DNA of 64,000 nt. Source: Haloplanus rubicundus (GTDB taxonomy: Archaea > Halobacteriota > Halobacteria > Halobacteriales > Haloferacaceae). A program made the translations under genes and the position numbers. Positions 55,015 to 63,595 of this stretch are shown here, in pieces. The notes under the pieces are model-generated. The model was not told the origin of the DNA, did not search any database, and saw only the letters and a list, made by a program, of their open reading frames with translations. Every line of letters starts with the position of its first letter. Within the stretch, counting starts at the first letter, position 1. Where the stretch lies: positions 682,001 to 746,000 of the forward strand of contig NZ_CP031148.1 of the NCBI RefSeq assembly GCF_003342675.1, in the 5' to 3' direction.

Positions 55015-56031
55015 GTGTCCCGAAATCCCCTCGACGGCCGCGGCCGACTCCGCGTGCGCGGGTTCGACGCCGACGCCGATGGCGGCGCCGTCGACGAGAC
55101 GGACACCGCGGCGCCGACGCCAGCGACCGACCGCCGGACGCGCGCCTGGACCCGCTTTCGCCGTGACCGCGCCGCCGTCGCCGGCCTCGTCGTCATCGCC
55201 GTCATGGCCTTGCTAGCCGTCTTCGCCCGGCCCATCGAGGTGGGGAGCGTCGTCGTCCAGCCGTTCGCCATCGCCCCCTACGACCCCGCGGCGTCCGGCG
55301 TCGCCCCCACCTACCGTCCGCCCTCCCTCGCCCACCCCTTCGGCACCGACTGGGCCGGCCGCGACGTGTTCTCCCGCGTCGTCTACGGCGGCCGGTTCAG
55401 CCTCTCCATCGGCGTCATCGCCGTCTCCCTCGCCCTCGTCGTCGGCGTGCCCCTCGGCGCCATCGCCGGCTACGTCGGCGGCTGGGTCGACGAGACCATC
55501 ATGCGGCTGGTCGACGTGCTCTACGCCTTCCCTTTCCTCGTCCTCGCCATCGCGCTCGTGGCGGTGTTCGGACAGGGCTTCTGGAAACTCGTCGGCGCCC
55601 TGGTCGCCGTCGGCTGGATCGGCTACGCCCGCCTCATCCGCGGCGAGGTGTTGAGCGTCGTCGAACGCGACTACGTGCTCGCGGCGCGGGCGGTCGGCGT
55701 GCGCGACCGTCGAATCCTCGCCCGTCACGTCGTCCCCAACGCCGTCGCGCCCGTCGTCGTGCAGGCGACGCTCAACGTCGGCACCGTCGTCCTCTCGGCG
55801 GCGGCGCTCGGCTTCCTCGGTCTCGGACTCCAGCCCGGCACCGCCGAGTGGGGATCGATGCTCTCGGCCGGCCGCGACACCCTCGTCGGCGGCGAGTGGT
55901 GGGTCACCGTCTTCCCCGGCCTCGCCATCTTTCTGTTCGTCCTCTCGATCAACCTCGTCGGCGACGGCGTGCGCGACGCCCTCGACCCCGACGCCGGTGC
56001 CGACCGGTACCGCACCCGGGAGGGTCGGTAG
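55015..56031 (+). CDS. dppC: ABC permease DppC-type
   Basis: 338 residues from GTG 55015. After an unusually long hydrophilic leader come WTRFRRDRAAVAGLVVIAVMALLAVF and six helices, with EAA loop YVLAARAVGVRDRRILARHVVPNAVAPV. An ATG at 54989 just after the second repeat copy encodes only seven codons in another frame, so the original start may have been disturbed. The stop overlaps the next start (TAGTG). Confidence 0.9.
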   Translation: MSRNPLDGRGRLRVRGFDADADGGAVDETDTAAPTPATDRRTRAWTRFRRDRAAVAGLVVIAVMALLAVFARPIEVGSVVVQPFAIAPYDPAASGVAPTYRPPSLAHPFGTDWAGRDVFSRVVYGGRFSLSIGVIAVSLALVVGVPLGAIAGYVGGWVDETIMRLVDVLYAFPFLVLAIALVAVFGQGFWKLVGALVAVGWIGYARLIRGEVLSVVERDYVLAARAVGVRDRRILARHVVPNAVAPVVVQATLNVGTVVLSAAALGFLGLGLQPGTAEWGSMLSAGRDTLVGGEWWVTVFPGLAIFLFVLSINLVGDGVRDALDPDAGADRYRTREGR

Positions 56032-57053
56032 TGGCGCTGCTGGAAGTCGAGGACCTCGACGTCCGCTTCTACACCGAAGGCGGGGTCGTCCACGCCGTGG
56101 ACGGCCTCTCGTACACCCTCGACCGCGGCGAGCGCCTCGGCGTCGTCGGCGAGAGCGGCGCGGGCAAGACCGTCGCCGCCCTCGCGATTCTCGACTTGCT
56201 CGACGACCCCGGCCGGATCGAAGGCGGGTCGATCCGCGTCGACGGCGAGGAGGTACTCGGCGCCGACCCCGAACGCCTCCGCCGCCTCCGCGGCGGCGAG
56301 GTCGGCATGGTGTTTCAGGACCCCGAGACGGCGCTCGATCCCGTCTACACCGTCGGCGAACAGGTCGCCGAGGCGGTGCGGGTCCACACCGACCTCGACG
56401 GGGCGGCCGCGGACGACCGCGCCGTTTCTCTGCTGGATCGGGTGGGAATTCCCGACCCCGCGACCCGCGCGACCCAGTACCCCCACGAGTTCTCGGGCGG
56501 CATGGCCCAGCGGGCGGTCGTCGCCATCGCGCTCGCGGGCGACCCCGACCTCCTGATCGCGGACGAACCCACCACGGCACTCGACGTGACGATCCAGGCC
56601 CAACTGCTCGACCTGCTCGACGAACTCGCGGCCGACGACCTCGCCGTGCAACTGATCTCGCACGACCTCGGCGTCGTCGCCGAGTTCTGTGACCGCGCAC
56701 TCGTGATGTACGCAGGGCAGGCCGTCGAATCCGCGTCCGTCGACGACCTGTTCTACCGCCCACAGCACCCCTACACCGCCGGCCTCCTGAGCGCCGTCCC
56801 TCGGATCGGCGACGACCGCGACCGACTCCGGACGATTCCGGGGTCCACGCCCGACCTCGCCGCCCCGCCGCCGGGCTGTCGCTTCCACCCCCGCTGTCCC
56901 TACGCCGAGGACGCGTGTACGAAACGCGACCCGCCGCTCGTCGCGGTCGATGGCGACGACCACCGCGCTGCCTGCCTCGCCCACGTCGACGACGCCGACT
57001 TCGACGGCGACCTCGATTTCTACGTCGAGGTCGACGGGGAGGCCGACCCGTGA
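56031..57053 (+). CDS. dppD: ABC transporter ATPase DppD-type
   Basis: 340 residues from GTG 56031. Walker A GESGAGKT, Q-loop VFQDPETALDP, signature FSGGMAQRA, Walker B LLIADEPTTALD, and the oligopeptide-transporter C-terminal cysteine block (GCRFHPRCPYAEDAC) that may hold an Fe-S cluster. Overlaps dppC and dppF. Confidence 0.93.
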   Translation: MALLEVEDLDVRFYTEGGVVHAVDGLSYTLDRGERLGVVGESGAGKTVAALAILDLLDDPGRIEGGSIRVDGEEVLGADPERLRRLRGGEVGMVFQDPETALDPVYTVGEQVAEAVRVHTDLDGAAADDRAVSLLDRVGIPDPATRATQYPHEFSGGMAQRAVVAIALAGDPDLLIADEPTTALDVTIQAQLLDLLDELAADDLAVQLISHDLGVVAEFCDRALVMYAGQAVESASVDDLFYRPQHPYTAGLLSAVPRIGDDRDRLRTIPGSTPDLAAPPPGCRFHPRCPYAEDACTKRDPPLVAVDGDDHRAACLAHVDDADFDGDLDFYVEVDGEADP

Positions 57054-58063
57054 CCGATCCCTTGCTCAGCGCCGAGGGACTGGTCAAACACTACCCGACC
57101 GAGGAGAGTTTCCTCGCGCGCCTGCTCGGCCGACGCCGGTGGGTGCGGGCCGTCGACGGCGTCGACCTCGACATCTACCCCGGCGAGACGCTAGCCCTCG
57201 TCGGCGAGTCGGGATGTGGCAAGAGCACGCTCGGCCGGGCGCTCGTCCACCTCGAAGAGCCGACCGCTGGGACCGTCCGTCACCGGGGCGACGACCTCGG
57301 CGCCCTCTCTGCCGGCGAACTGCGCGAGCGCCGACGTGACCTCCAGTACGTCTTCCAGAACCCGAGCGCGAGCCTCGACCCGCGTCTCACCGTCGGCGAC
57401 ACGCTCCGCGAGGCGCTCGACGCTCACGAGGTCGGCCCGGTCGGCGAGCGCGACCGGCGGGTCGCCGAACTGCTGGAGACGGTCGGTCTCCGCCCCAGCC
57501 ACGCCGGGCGCTATCCCCGCGAACTCTCCGGCGGTCAGCGCCAGCGCGTCGGCATCGCCCGAGCACTCGCCGTCGACCCCGAGTTCGTCGTCTGTGACGA
57601 ACCCGTCAGCGCACTCGACGTGTCCGTCCAGGCCGGGGTGCTCAACCTGCTCGCGGACCTGCAAGACGAGTTCGGCCTCACCTACCTCTTCGTCGCCCAC
57701 GACCTCTCGGTCGTCCAGCACATCGCCGACCGGGTGGCCGTGATGTATCTCGGCGAACTCGTCGAAATCGGGACCGTCGAGGAGGTGTTCTCGCCCCCCT
57801 ACCACCCCTACACCTACTCGCTGCTCTCGGCCGTCCCCGAACCCGACCCGCGGTGGGCGGGCGACCGGGTCGTCCTCGACGGCGCCGTCCCCTCCGCGAC
57901 CGAACCGCCCGATGGCTGTAAGTTCCACACTCGCTGCCCCATCGCACAGGACGACTGCGGCGAGTGGGACGCTCACCCCGATCTGGAACCGGTCGCCGGG
58001 GATCACGCCATCGCCTGTCCCTACTCCGACCGACTGGACGCGGACCTGGAGGTCGAACGGTGA
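57050..58063 (+). CDS. dppF: ABC transporter ATPase DppF-type
   Basis: 337 residues from GTG 57050 (GTGA overlap). Walker [25 protein letters not shown], signature LSGGQRQRV, Walker [13 protein letters not shown], and the C-terminal [15 protein letters not shown]. It forms a heterodimer with DppD to power import. The next gene overlaps its stop. Confidence 0.94.
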   Translation: MTDPLLSAEGLVKHYPTEESFLARLLGRRRWVRAVDGVDLDIYPGETLALVGESGCGKSTLGRALVHLEEPTAGTVRHRGDDLGALSAGELRERRRDLQYVFQNPSASLDPRLTVGDTLREALDAHEVGPVGERDRRVAELLETVGLRPSHAGRYPRELSGGQRQRVGIARALAVDPEFVVCDEPVSALDVSVQAGVLNLLADLQDEFGLTYLFVAHDLSVVQHIADRVAVMYLGELVEIGTVEEVFSPPYHPYTYSLLSAVPEPDPRWAGDRVVLDGAVPSATEPPDGCKFHTRCPIAQDDCGEWDAHPDLEPVAGDHAIACPYSDRLDADLEVER

Positions 58064-58581
58064 CGCGACCCCCCCGCCGCGCGGAGCGCACCGACGCCCT
58101 GACGCGCGACGACCACCCGAACACCCCGGCGCCGCGCACGGCGACGACCCGTTCCATCGACGCCGCGAAGGCGAGTCACGCGCTCCTCCCCCGGTCGCTC
58201 CGCCGCCGCGCCCTCGTCGTCGACGTGGCGACCGACCGCGCGCGCTACGCGCCGGACGAATCGATCCGTCTGCGCGTCACCGTCCGCAACCGTCTCCCCC
58301 TCCCGCTTCGCCTGCGCACGCGAGCGCCGGTCCCGTGGACGTGGTCGGTCGACGGGGTCGACCGCGCCTCGGAAGTCGAAGCCCTCCCCGACGATACTGG
58401 AACCATTCGCTTCGCCCGCCGCGAGACCAAGACGTTCGCGGCGACGTGGTACCAGCGCGTCCGCGTCGCGCCCGACGAGTGGGTCGCCGTCGACGCCGGC
58501 GACCACACTCTCCGTGCGCGCCTCCTCGTCGACGACCCGACGGGACGGCTCGCCGCGTCGACGACGGTCCGGATCGAATAG
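58060..58581 (+). CDS. Hypothetical protein at the end of the dpp operon, Ig-like fold likely
   Basis: 173 residues from GTG 58060 (GTGA overlap with dppF). The first 60 residues are basic and low complexity. The rest ([52 protein letters not shown]) looks like a beta-sandwich domain of the type seen in surface or adhesion proteins, but no signal peptide is visible. Function unknown. Confidence 0.65.
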   Translation: MTRPPRRAERTDALTRDDHPNTPAPRTATTRSIDAAKASHALLPRSLRRRALVVDVATDRARYAPDESIRLRVTVRNRLPLPLRLRTRAPVPWTWSVDGVDRASEVEALPDDTGTIRFARRETKTFAATWYQRVRVAPDEWVAVDAGDHTLRARLLVDDPTGRLAASTTVRIE

Positions 58582-58610
58582 CCCAAGGTCGGCGGCCGCG
58601 CAGGGGCACC

Positions 58611-59201
58611 ATGCGCCAGTTCGTCGTCGTCGGTCACGACGCGCCGACGACCCCCGACTTCTCGCTCGACGACCTCGCGGGCGCCGCCGGGCGCCTCGAC
58701 GTGCTCTGTCGGTGTGTCAACTCCGCCTTTTTCCTCTCGCACGCCATCCGCGAGGACGTGCGTGCCCACCTCGTGCTCGCGGATACGTTCACCGTCACCT
58801 TCGAGGGGAGCAATCTCCGCCGGCTGAACCCCGACGAGCGGAGCACGGCCGCGCTGATCCGGGGCGCGCTGGACCGCCGCGACGACGCCATCGGCCACCA
58901 GCCCGTCGAGTCGAGTCCGGGCGTCTCGATCCGGCGCCGGGGGTTCGAGGCGACGCTGGACGCGCTGGACGGCACCCTGATTCAACTCCACGAGGACGGA
59001 ACGCCGGTCGTCGACTGCGAGCCACCGACCGACCCCGTCTTCGTCCTCTCGGACCACCACGACTTCGCGGCCGACGAACGCGACCTGCTGACCGACCGTG
59101 CCGACGCTCGGGTGCGCCTCGGACCGAAGGCGCTCCACGCCGACCACGCCATCACCGTCGCGCACAACTACCTCGACACCGCGGGCTTTCGGTCGTACTG
59201 A
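58611..59201 (+). CDS. trmY: tRNA (pseudouridine(54)-N1)-methyltransferase TrmY
   Basis: 196 residues of the SPOUT family. It starts [35 protein letters not shown]; the knot region includes FVLSDHHDF and the C-terminal [21 protein letters not shown]. It methylates N1 of pseudouridine 54, made by Pus10 (gene at 32394), giving the archaeal replacement for ribothymidine. Confidence 0.94.
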   Translation: MRQFVVVGHDAPTTPDFSLDDLAGAAGRLDVLCRCVNSAFFLSHAIREDVRAHLVLADTFTVTFEGSNLRRLNPDERSTAALIRGALDRRDDAIGHQPVESSPGVSIRRRGFEATLDALDGTLIQLHEDGTPVVDCEPPTDPVFVLSDHHDFAADERDLLTDRADARVRLGPKALHADHAITVAHNYLDTAGFRSY

Positions 59202-59260
59202 TCCCGTCGAAGCCGACGAATCACAACTGTTAAACTCGCCGCTGGCGTTCGTTCGACCGC

Positions 59261-59333
59261 GGGCCGGTGGGGTAGCTTGGTATCCTTCGGCCTTCGGGTG
59301 GCCGTAACCACGATTCAAATTCGTGCCGGCCCA
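59261..59333 (+). tRNA. tRNA-Pro (anticodon CGG)
   Basis: 73 nt fold into a complete cloverleaf. The acceptor stem is GGGCCGG with CCGGCCC and discriminator A59333. The anticodon stem is CGGCC/GGCCG with loop TTCGGGT, giving anticodon CGG at 59295-59297. The T arm is CACGA-TTCAAAT-TCGTG. CCA is not encoded. No intron. Its 3' half is repeated in fragments just downstream. Confidence 0.95.
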
Positions 59334-59597
59334 TTTTCCCCACTTTCAGCCGACGAGCGACGGCCGTCGAGTGGCCGTAACCACGTCCTCGCGAGCGAAG
59401 CGAGCGAGGGCCAGCGAGACCGCAGGTCTCGTGCGATTCAAATTCGTGCCGGCCCACTTTTCCCACCGTTCACCCTCGGGAAACGGTGGGACGACTCTCC
59501 GGTCGAATTTGAATGAGACGAGGAGCGAGCATCGCGAGCGAACTCGGCGTGATTCAAATTCGTGCCGGCCCATGTTCCCCACTTTCAGCCGACGAGC
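59312..59597 (+). repeat. Repeated tRNA-Pro 3' ends (attachment-site scars)
   Basis: A 47-bp segment beginning with the tRNA T-loop and running past its 3' end (59312-59358) recurs at 59551-59597 with one mismatch. A shorter copy of the tRNA end alone (22 bp) lies at 59435-59456. A further piece, the tRNA anticodon-to-T-stem part of 15 nt, is at 59371-59385, separated from the 59435 copy by a 49-bp insert with hairpins. This pattern fits several past integration or excision events at the tRNA gene. Confidence 0.85.
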
Positions 59598-59692
59598 AGT
59601 AGCTCTCCGTGGCGGCCGACTGTCGAACGGTTCGGGGACTCCCGGCTGCTCTCGACGATACCTTTTGCTGTCAACGTCGTCAACGACCGACC
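59334..59692. other. Gap of 359 bp downstream of tRNA-Pro
   Basis: No gene is seen. It contains the repeated tRNA ends described separately, two GAGCGAGCG-rich inserts (around 59386-59414 and 59519-59548), a CGAGACC/GGTCTCG hairpin (59415-59431), and after 59597 a possible promoter for vapB (ACCTTTTGC near 59660-59668). Confidence 0.6.
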
Positions 59693-59926
59693 ATGGGAAC
59701 GAAGCAGATTCGGGTGAGCGAACGGCTCTACGCTCGGATTCAGAGCGAGAACCGCGAGGGAGAGACGCTCAGCGAGACGCTGGAGCGACTCGTCGGGGGG
59801 CGGTCGCTCCGCGACCTCCGCGGGGTCTTCGACGAAGAGCGGGTGAGCGAGATGCGGAACGCCGTCGAGGCTGCTGAGCGGGAGGATCGCGACGAGGTCC
59901 ACGAGGTCGCGGAGCGCTTCGAATGA
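59693..59926 (+). CDS. vapB: VapB-type antitoxin, second locus
   Basis: 77 residues from ATG 59693. MGTKQIRVSERLYARIQSENREGETLSETLERL is a ribbon-helix-helix region similar in style to the VapB at 20212, followed by an acidic helix. The stop overlaps the start of the vapC remnant. The antitoxin appears intact although its toxin is broken. Confidence 0.82.
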   Translation: MGTKQIRVSERLYARIQSENREGETLSETLERLVGGRSLRDLRGVFDEERVSEMRNAVEAAEREDRDEVHEVAERFE

Positions 59927-60329
59927 TCGTCGATACGAGCTTCGTTCTGGACGTCGTCGACGGTGTCGAGAGCGCGTCACGAAGGAACGGGAACTCGAAG
60001 CCGAGAGCGTCCCGTTGGTGATCCCGTCGATGACCGTGCTGGAACTCTACATCGGCGTCGGGATGGTGGCGAACACCCGTCAAGAGCGACAGATGGTAGA
60101 AGCGGTACTCGATTCCTACCCGCTGGTAGATATGACTCCGAGCATCGCCCGTCGCGCGGGACGGCTCCTCGGGGAACGTCTGGCCGATGCCGACGAGGGT
60201 GATGGGCCCGGAATCGGGAAAGGCGACGCAGCGGTCGCTGCGACCGCGTTGGAGCGAGACGAACCGGTCCTCGCCGGAGACAGTCACTTCGGGAGTGTGC
60301 CCGGCGTCGCTGTCGAGACCTACCGGTGA
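59923..60329 (+). pseudogene. vapC: vapC toxin gene with a frameshift
   Basis: ATG 59923 begins MIVDTSFVLDVVDG with the first PIN aspartate, but the frame ends after 33 codons. Shifting by one base near 59974-59977 (AGCGCGTCAC) restores VTKERELEAESVPLVIPSMTVLELYIGVG and the rest of the PIN domain (GKGDAAVAATALERDEPVLAGDSHFG) to 60329. One lost base explains everything. The downstream part could start at GTG 60015 but would lack the first aspartate. Confidence 0.85.
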
Positions 60330-60398
60330 GGGATTGCACCGTCGGACGACGTCGCGTTCGATCCGTTCTTTTATCGTTCTCACGCCCTACCGTCACCT

Positions 60399-61049
60399 GT
60401 GGCCGACCCGTTCGAGATTCTGGAGGTGGATTCGGAGGCGGACGACGCGGCGATCGACCAGGCGTACCGCCGCCGAGTCATGGAGACCCATCCGGATCAG
60501 GGTGGGTCGGCGCGTGCCTTCCAGCGGGTGAAGGAAGCCTACGAGGCGATCACGGCGATGCGGACCGGCGAGGACGCCCCCGAAGCCGTCGACGACGAGG
60601 AAGACGACGACGGGCACCACGACGCCGGCGCCCGCGTCGAGTATCTCAACTACGAGGTGATCGCGGACCGTGGGTGGTCCATCGACGACGACGGACTCTT
60701 CGCGGCCGCGGCCGACGCCGGACTCGACGCCGAGGACTACGGCGAGTTCCGGGTCGAACCCGGCGAGACGCTGCTCGAAGCCGCCGAAAATCGCGGCTTC
60801 GCCTGGCCCTACGCCTGCCGCGGCGGCGCGTGCGCGAACTGCGCCGTCGCCGTCGTCGAGGGCGAGATGACGGTCCCTATCGATCACGTCCTGTCGAGAG
60901 AGATGACCGAGCGTGGCATCCACCTCTCCTGTATCGGGGCGCCGGCGACGGCCGAGATGCAGGTCGTCTACAACGTCAAACACATGCCGGAACTCGACGA
61001 ACTCCGACTGCCGGCGTATCGGTTCGAGCGAACCCAGTCGGTCGACTAG
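60399..61049 (+). CDS. 2Fe-2S ferredoxin with N-terminal J-domain
   Basis: 216 residues from GTG 60399. Residues 1-55 form a J-domain (DPFEILEVDSEADDAAIDQAYRRRV with the HPD motif in THPDQGG). An acidic linker leads to a haloarchaeal plant-type ferredoxin: VEYLNYEVIADRGW, the three-Cys loop ACRGGACANC and the later LSCIG. The J-domain suggests it recruits DnaK, perhaps for cluster delivery or repair. Its stop shares CTAG with the convergent gene. Confidence 0.9.
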   Translation: MADPFEILEVDSEADDAAIDQAYRRRVMETHPDQGGSARAFQRVKEAYEAITAMRTGEDAPEAVDDEEDDDGHHDAGARVEYLNYEVIADRGWSIDDDGLFAAAADAGLDAEDYGEFRVEPGETLLEAAENRGFAWPYACRGGACANCAVAVVEGEMTVPIDHVLSREMTERGIHLSCIGAPATAEMQVVYNVKHMPELDELRLPAYRFERTQSVD

Positions 61050-61942
61050 CGGCGCCGTCTGCCGAGTAGCGCGACCGCCAGCAGCGCCAGGAGGGCGGCC
61101 ACGACGCCGAAGCCGGGACCCTCGTCGGCCGTCGTGCCGGCGGTGGGCGTCGCCGTGGGTGTCGGTTCGGGCGTCGCCGTGGGTGTCGGTTCGGGCGTCG
61201 CCGTGGGTGTCGCCGTGGGCGTCGGTTCGGGCGTCGCCGTGGGCGTTGTCGTCGGCGCCGCCGTGACCGTGGCCGTCGCCGTCGCCGACGCCGTCGCCAC
61301 CTGTCCACGGACGCGGACCGTCACGGTGCGGTTCCCGGCCTCGATGTTGCTCCCGGACGCGGTGATCCTGTAGATACCCGGCGTGGGATCGGGGATGTCG
61401 ACGGTGATCTGCTGGTCGTTCTCCGTGATCCGAGCGGTCGCTACTTCGGCGCCGGAGGGATCGACGACGGAGACGTCGAGTCGGTCCACGTCGGCGAAGC
61501 TGTATCTGGCCCGAATCGTCAGCCGATCCAAATTCGCCGCGTCGGTCGAGCGGCCGGTCACGTCCTCTTGGCGCTCGTCCCGAAGGACGATGCTGTACAC
61601 CTGTGGCCGAACCACCGTCAGGTCGGCGCGCACGTCGCTATCGTCGGTGGCGTAGTAGGACCCCACCGGGACGCCGTCGAAGCTCGCGTTCGTCGGATCG
61701 ACGGTGAACGACTCCCCGCCGCCGACGGCAGTGAACGTCGTCTCCTCGGTACCGACCGTCCCGTCGCCCGACAGCTGGACCGACGAGATGTCGAGCGTCT
61801 CGCTGACGTAGACACGCACCGGCGGTCGCGTATCCTCGGGCGCGTCGCGCGGTTCACTCACGGCGACGACGGGGAGGGCAACGGCACCGGCCGCGAGGAC
61901 GACCAGCGCGGCGGCCGCGGCGCGTCTCGTATTTCGTGTCAC
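61046..61942 (-). CDS. Secreted surface protein with PGF-CTERM anchor
   Basis: 298 residues. A signal peptide (RRAAAAALVVLAAGAVALPVVA) is followed by beta-rich domains, a Thr/Pro stalk of repeated TPTATPEP units (about residues 222-268), then GPGFGVVAALLALLAVALLGRRRR, the PGF-CTERM signal processed by archaeosortase A. The Thr-rich stalk is probably O-glycosylated. The repeat is length-variable by nature. Function at the cell surface unknown. Confidence 0.88.
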   Translation of the reverse strand: MTRNTRRAAAAALVVLAAGAVALPVVAVSEPRDAPEDTRPPVRVYVSETLDISSVQLSGDGTVGTEETTFTAVGGGESFTVDPTNASFDGVPVGSYYATDDSDVRADLTVVRPQVYSIVLRDERQEDVTGRSTDAANLDRLTIRARYSFADVDRLDVSVVDPSGAEVATARITENDQQITVDIPDPTPGIYRITASGSNIEAGNRTVTVRVRGQVATASATATATVTAAPTTTPTATPEPTPTATPTATPEPTPTATPEPTPTATPTAGTTADEGPGFGVVAALLALLAVALLGRRRR

Positions 61943-62035
61943 TTCACTGAATAAACCGGGAGGTCACATAAACGTACACCCCGCAGCGGCGACGGCGGGG
62001 GGAAGGCTAAATACGTGGGGCGGAAATCCGGGGGT

Positions 62036-62428
62036 ATGGACTGTCCGCAGTGTGGCGGCCCGCTCGCGACGTACGCCCTGAGCGGGCGGGAGGCGTCCGT
62101 CTGTGAGGACTGCGGCTACGTCGGTATCGCGGCCGAACACCGGGGCGAGGCTCGGACGGTCGAGTCGTGGGACGACGCGCTCCGGCGCTTCTATCACGCC
62201 CACGACACCGACGCTGAACCGGGCGTGGAACTCCAGCCACCGCTCTCCCGGCCGTCTTCCGGGGCGTCGAGCGAGTCGTGGGACGACGCGCTCAGGCGCT
62301 TTTACGCGCGGACGGGCGAGGACGCCGCGGACGAGGACGCCGAAGAAGAAGCGAGGGACGACGCCGACGACGACACGGCTCACTCGGAGGATACCGGCGT
62401 CGAGGCCGACGCCGGCGGTGGGCAGTGA
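62036..62428 (+). CDS. Zinc-ribbon protein with repeated WDDALRRFY motif
   Basis: 130 residues. CPQCGGPL and CEDCGY form an N-terminal TFIIB-like zinc ribbon. The motif ESWDDALRRFY occurs twice, at about residues 42-52 and 80-90. A long acidic tail follows. This resembles an uncharacterised haloarchaeal family. The doubled motif suggests two equal docking peptides for a partner protein. Promoter CTAAATACG (62008-62016) precedes it. Confidence 0.75.
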   Translation: MDCPQCGGPLATYALSGREASVCEDCGYVGIAAEHRGEARTVESWDDALRRFYHAHDTDAEPGVELQPPLSRPSSGASSESWDDALRRFYARTGEDAADEDAEEEARDDADDDTAHSEDTGVEADAGGGQ

Positions 62429-62440
62429 GGGCGAGGCCGC

Positions 62441-63475
62441 TCAGTCTTCCGCGGGCGACTCCTGCGCCTGCCGCCCGCCGCTCTCCTGCTCTTCCTGTTC
62501 CTCGTCGGAGCGCGCGGCGACCAGGGCGCCGCGGGCGACGCTGTAGAGCGGTTCGTCGACGCTCTGGACCTCGCTGATCGAGAACGGAATCGAGGCGTCA
62601 CGCAGGTGGTCCTCGAACAGTTTCTCGAAGCCGCGGGGGCTGGAGGTGCCGCCGGTGACGACGACGGGCACGTCTAGGTCCTCCTCGACGTCCTCCTCGT
62701 CGACTTCGCGGGCGATGTTCTCGATGACGTAGTCGAGCAGGTTCTCGTAGTAGATGGCGAGTGCGCCCTCGACGCCGCCCACGTCGGTGCGGAAGTCGAG
62801 TTCGAAGTCGTCCTCCTTGATCGAGGTGACCTTGTCGACGGGCGTCCCCGTCGCCTGCGCGGCCTGCTCGTCGATCCAGTCGCCCCCGCGAGCGATGGAG
62901 AACTTCATGACCGGAACGGCGTAGTACGACAGGCAGACGTTGGTCATGCCGGCGCCGAAGGAGACGCCGAGACCCGTGAAGTTGTGGTTGGCGAGTTCGG
63001 AGTAGATGACTGCCATCCCCTCGTTGATCGGTTCCGTCTCGTAGCCCATGTCGCCGAGCATGGATTCGAGGGTCTTCTCGTGATAGAGGGTAGAGAGGTT
63101 GGAGTCGATGGGGTCGGCGGGCGAGGAGAAGTAGAGGCGCTCGCCGGGGTGGTTGGGTTGGCCCACTACCTGTTCGGTGATGAGCTTGATCATCGGAATC
63201 GCCGAGGACTCCTCGGAGGAGAGGATGCCGTGTTGCATCGGGCGGCGCGTCTCCTCGTTGAAGATGTTCGCGAAGTTGAGGGCGTCGTCGCCGACGACGT
63301 ACACCTTGTCGTCCTTCCGGATGTGGAGGACGTCGCTCCGCGAGAGCATCTGCTCTGCCATGTCGGAGTACTCGATTTCGACGAAGGAGTTGCGCTGCTG
63401 GACGAAAACCGTCTCCGCGCCCTCCTGCTGTGCCGAGATGAGGTTCATGGTGCCGACGTCTAGGCCTTTAGCCAT
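62441..63475 (-). CDS. Actin-fold protein, volactin-like
   Basis: 344 residues from ATG 63475. [17 protein letters not shown] is the phosphate-1 loop of the actin/MreB fold, [17 protein letters not shown] phosphate-2, and [17 protein letters not shown] the adenosine motif. As I recall, this matches the haloarchaeal cell-shape actin volactin of Haloferax. It would form dynamic filaments affecting disk shape. The acidic C-terminal tail is short. Name is tentative; the fold is certain. Confidence 0.82.
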   Translation of the reverse strand: MAKGLDVGTMNLISAQQEGAETVFVQQRNSFVEIEYSDMAEQMLSRSDVLHIRKDDKVYVVGDDALNFANIFNEETRRPMQHGILSSEESSAIPMIKLITEQVVGQPNHPGERLYFSSPADPIDSNLSTLYHEKTLESMLGDMGYETEPINEGMAVIYSELANHNFTGLGVSFGAGMTNVCLSYYAVPVMKFSIARGGDWIDEQAAQATGTPVDKVTSIKEDDFELDFRTDVGGVEGALAIYYENLLDYVIENIAREVDEEDVEEDLDVPVVVTGGTSSPRGFEKLFEDHLRDASIPFSISEVQSVDEPLYSVARGALVAARSDEEQEEQESGGRQAQESPAED

Positions 63476-63595
63476 ACGCGTGTCATGCCCCGTCGCCATC
63501 ATAAACGTTCGCCCAAGTGTTTGATCGCTTACCTGGGTCTGACAGGCGTCAGACGGTCGAATTCGGCAAATACGGAATCGGGTGACGCGGCGCCC

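Noticed and set aside
59312-59597. Short CRISPR-like array
   Set aside because: The repeats are the 3' end of the adjacent tRNA-Pro, spacing is irregular, and no cas gene is present.
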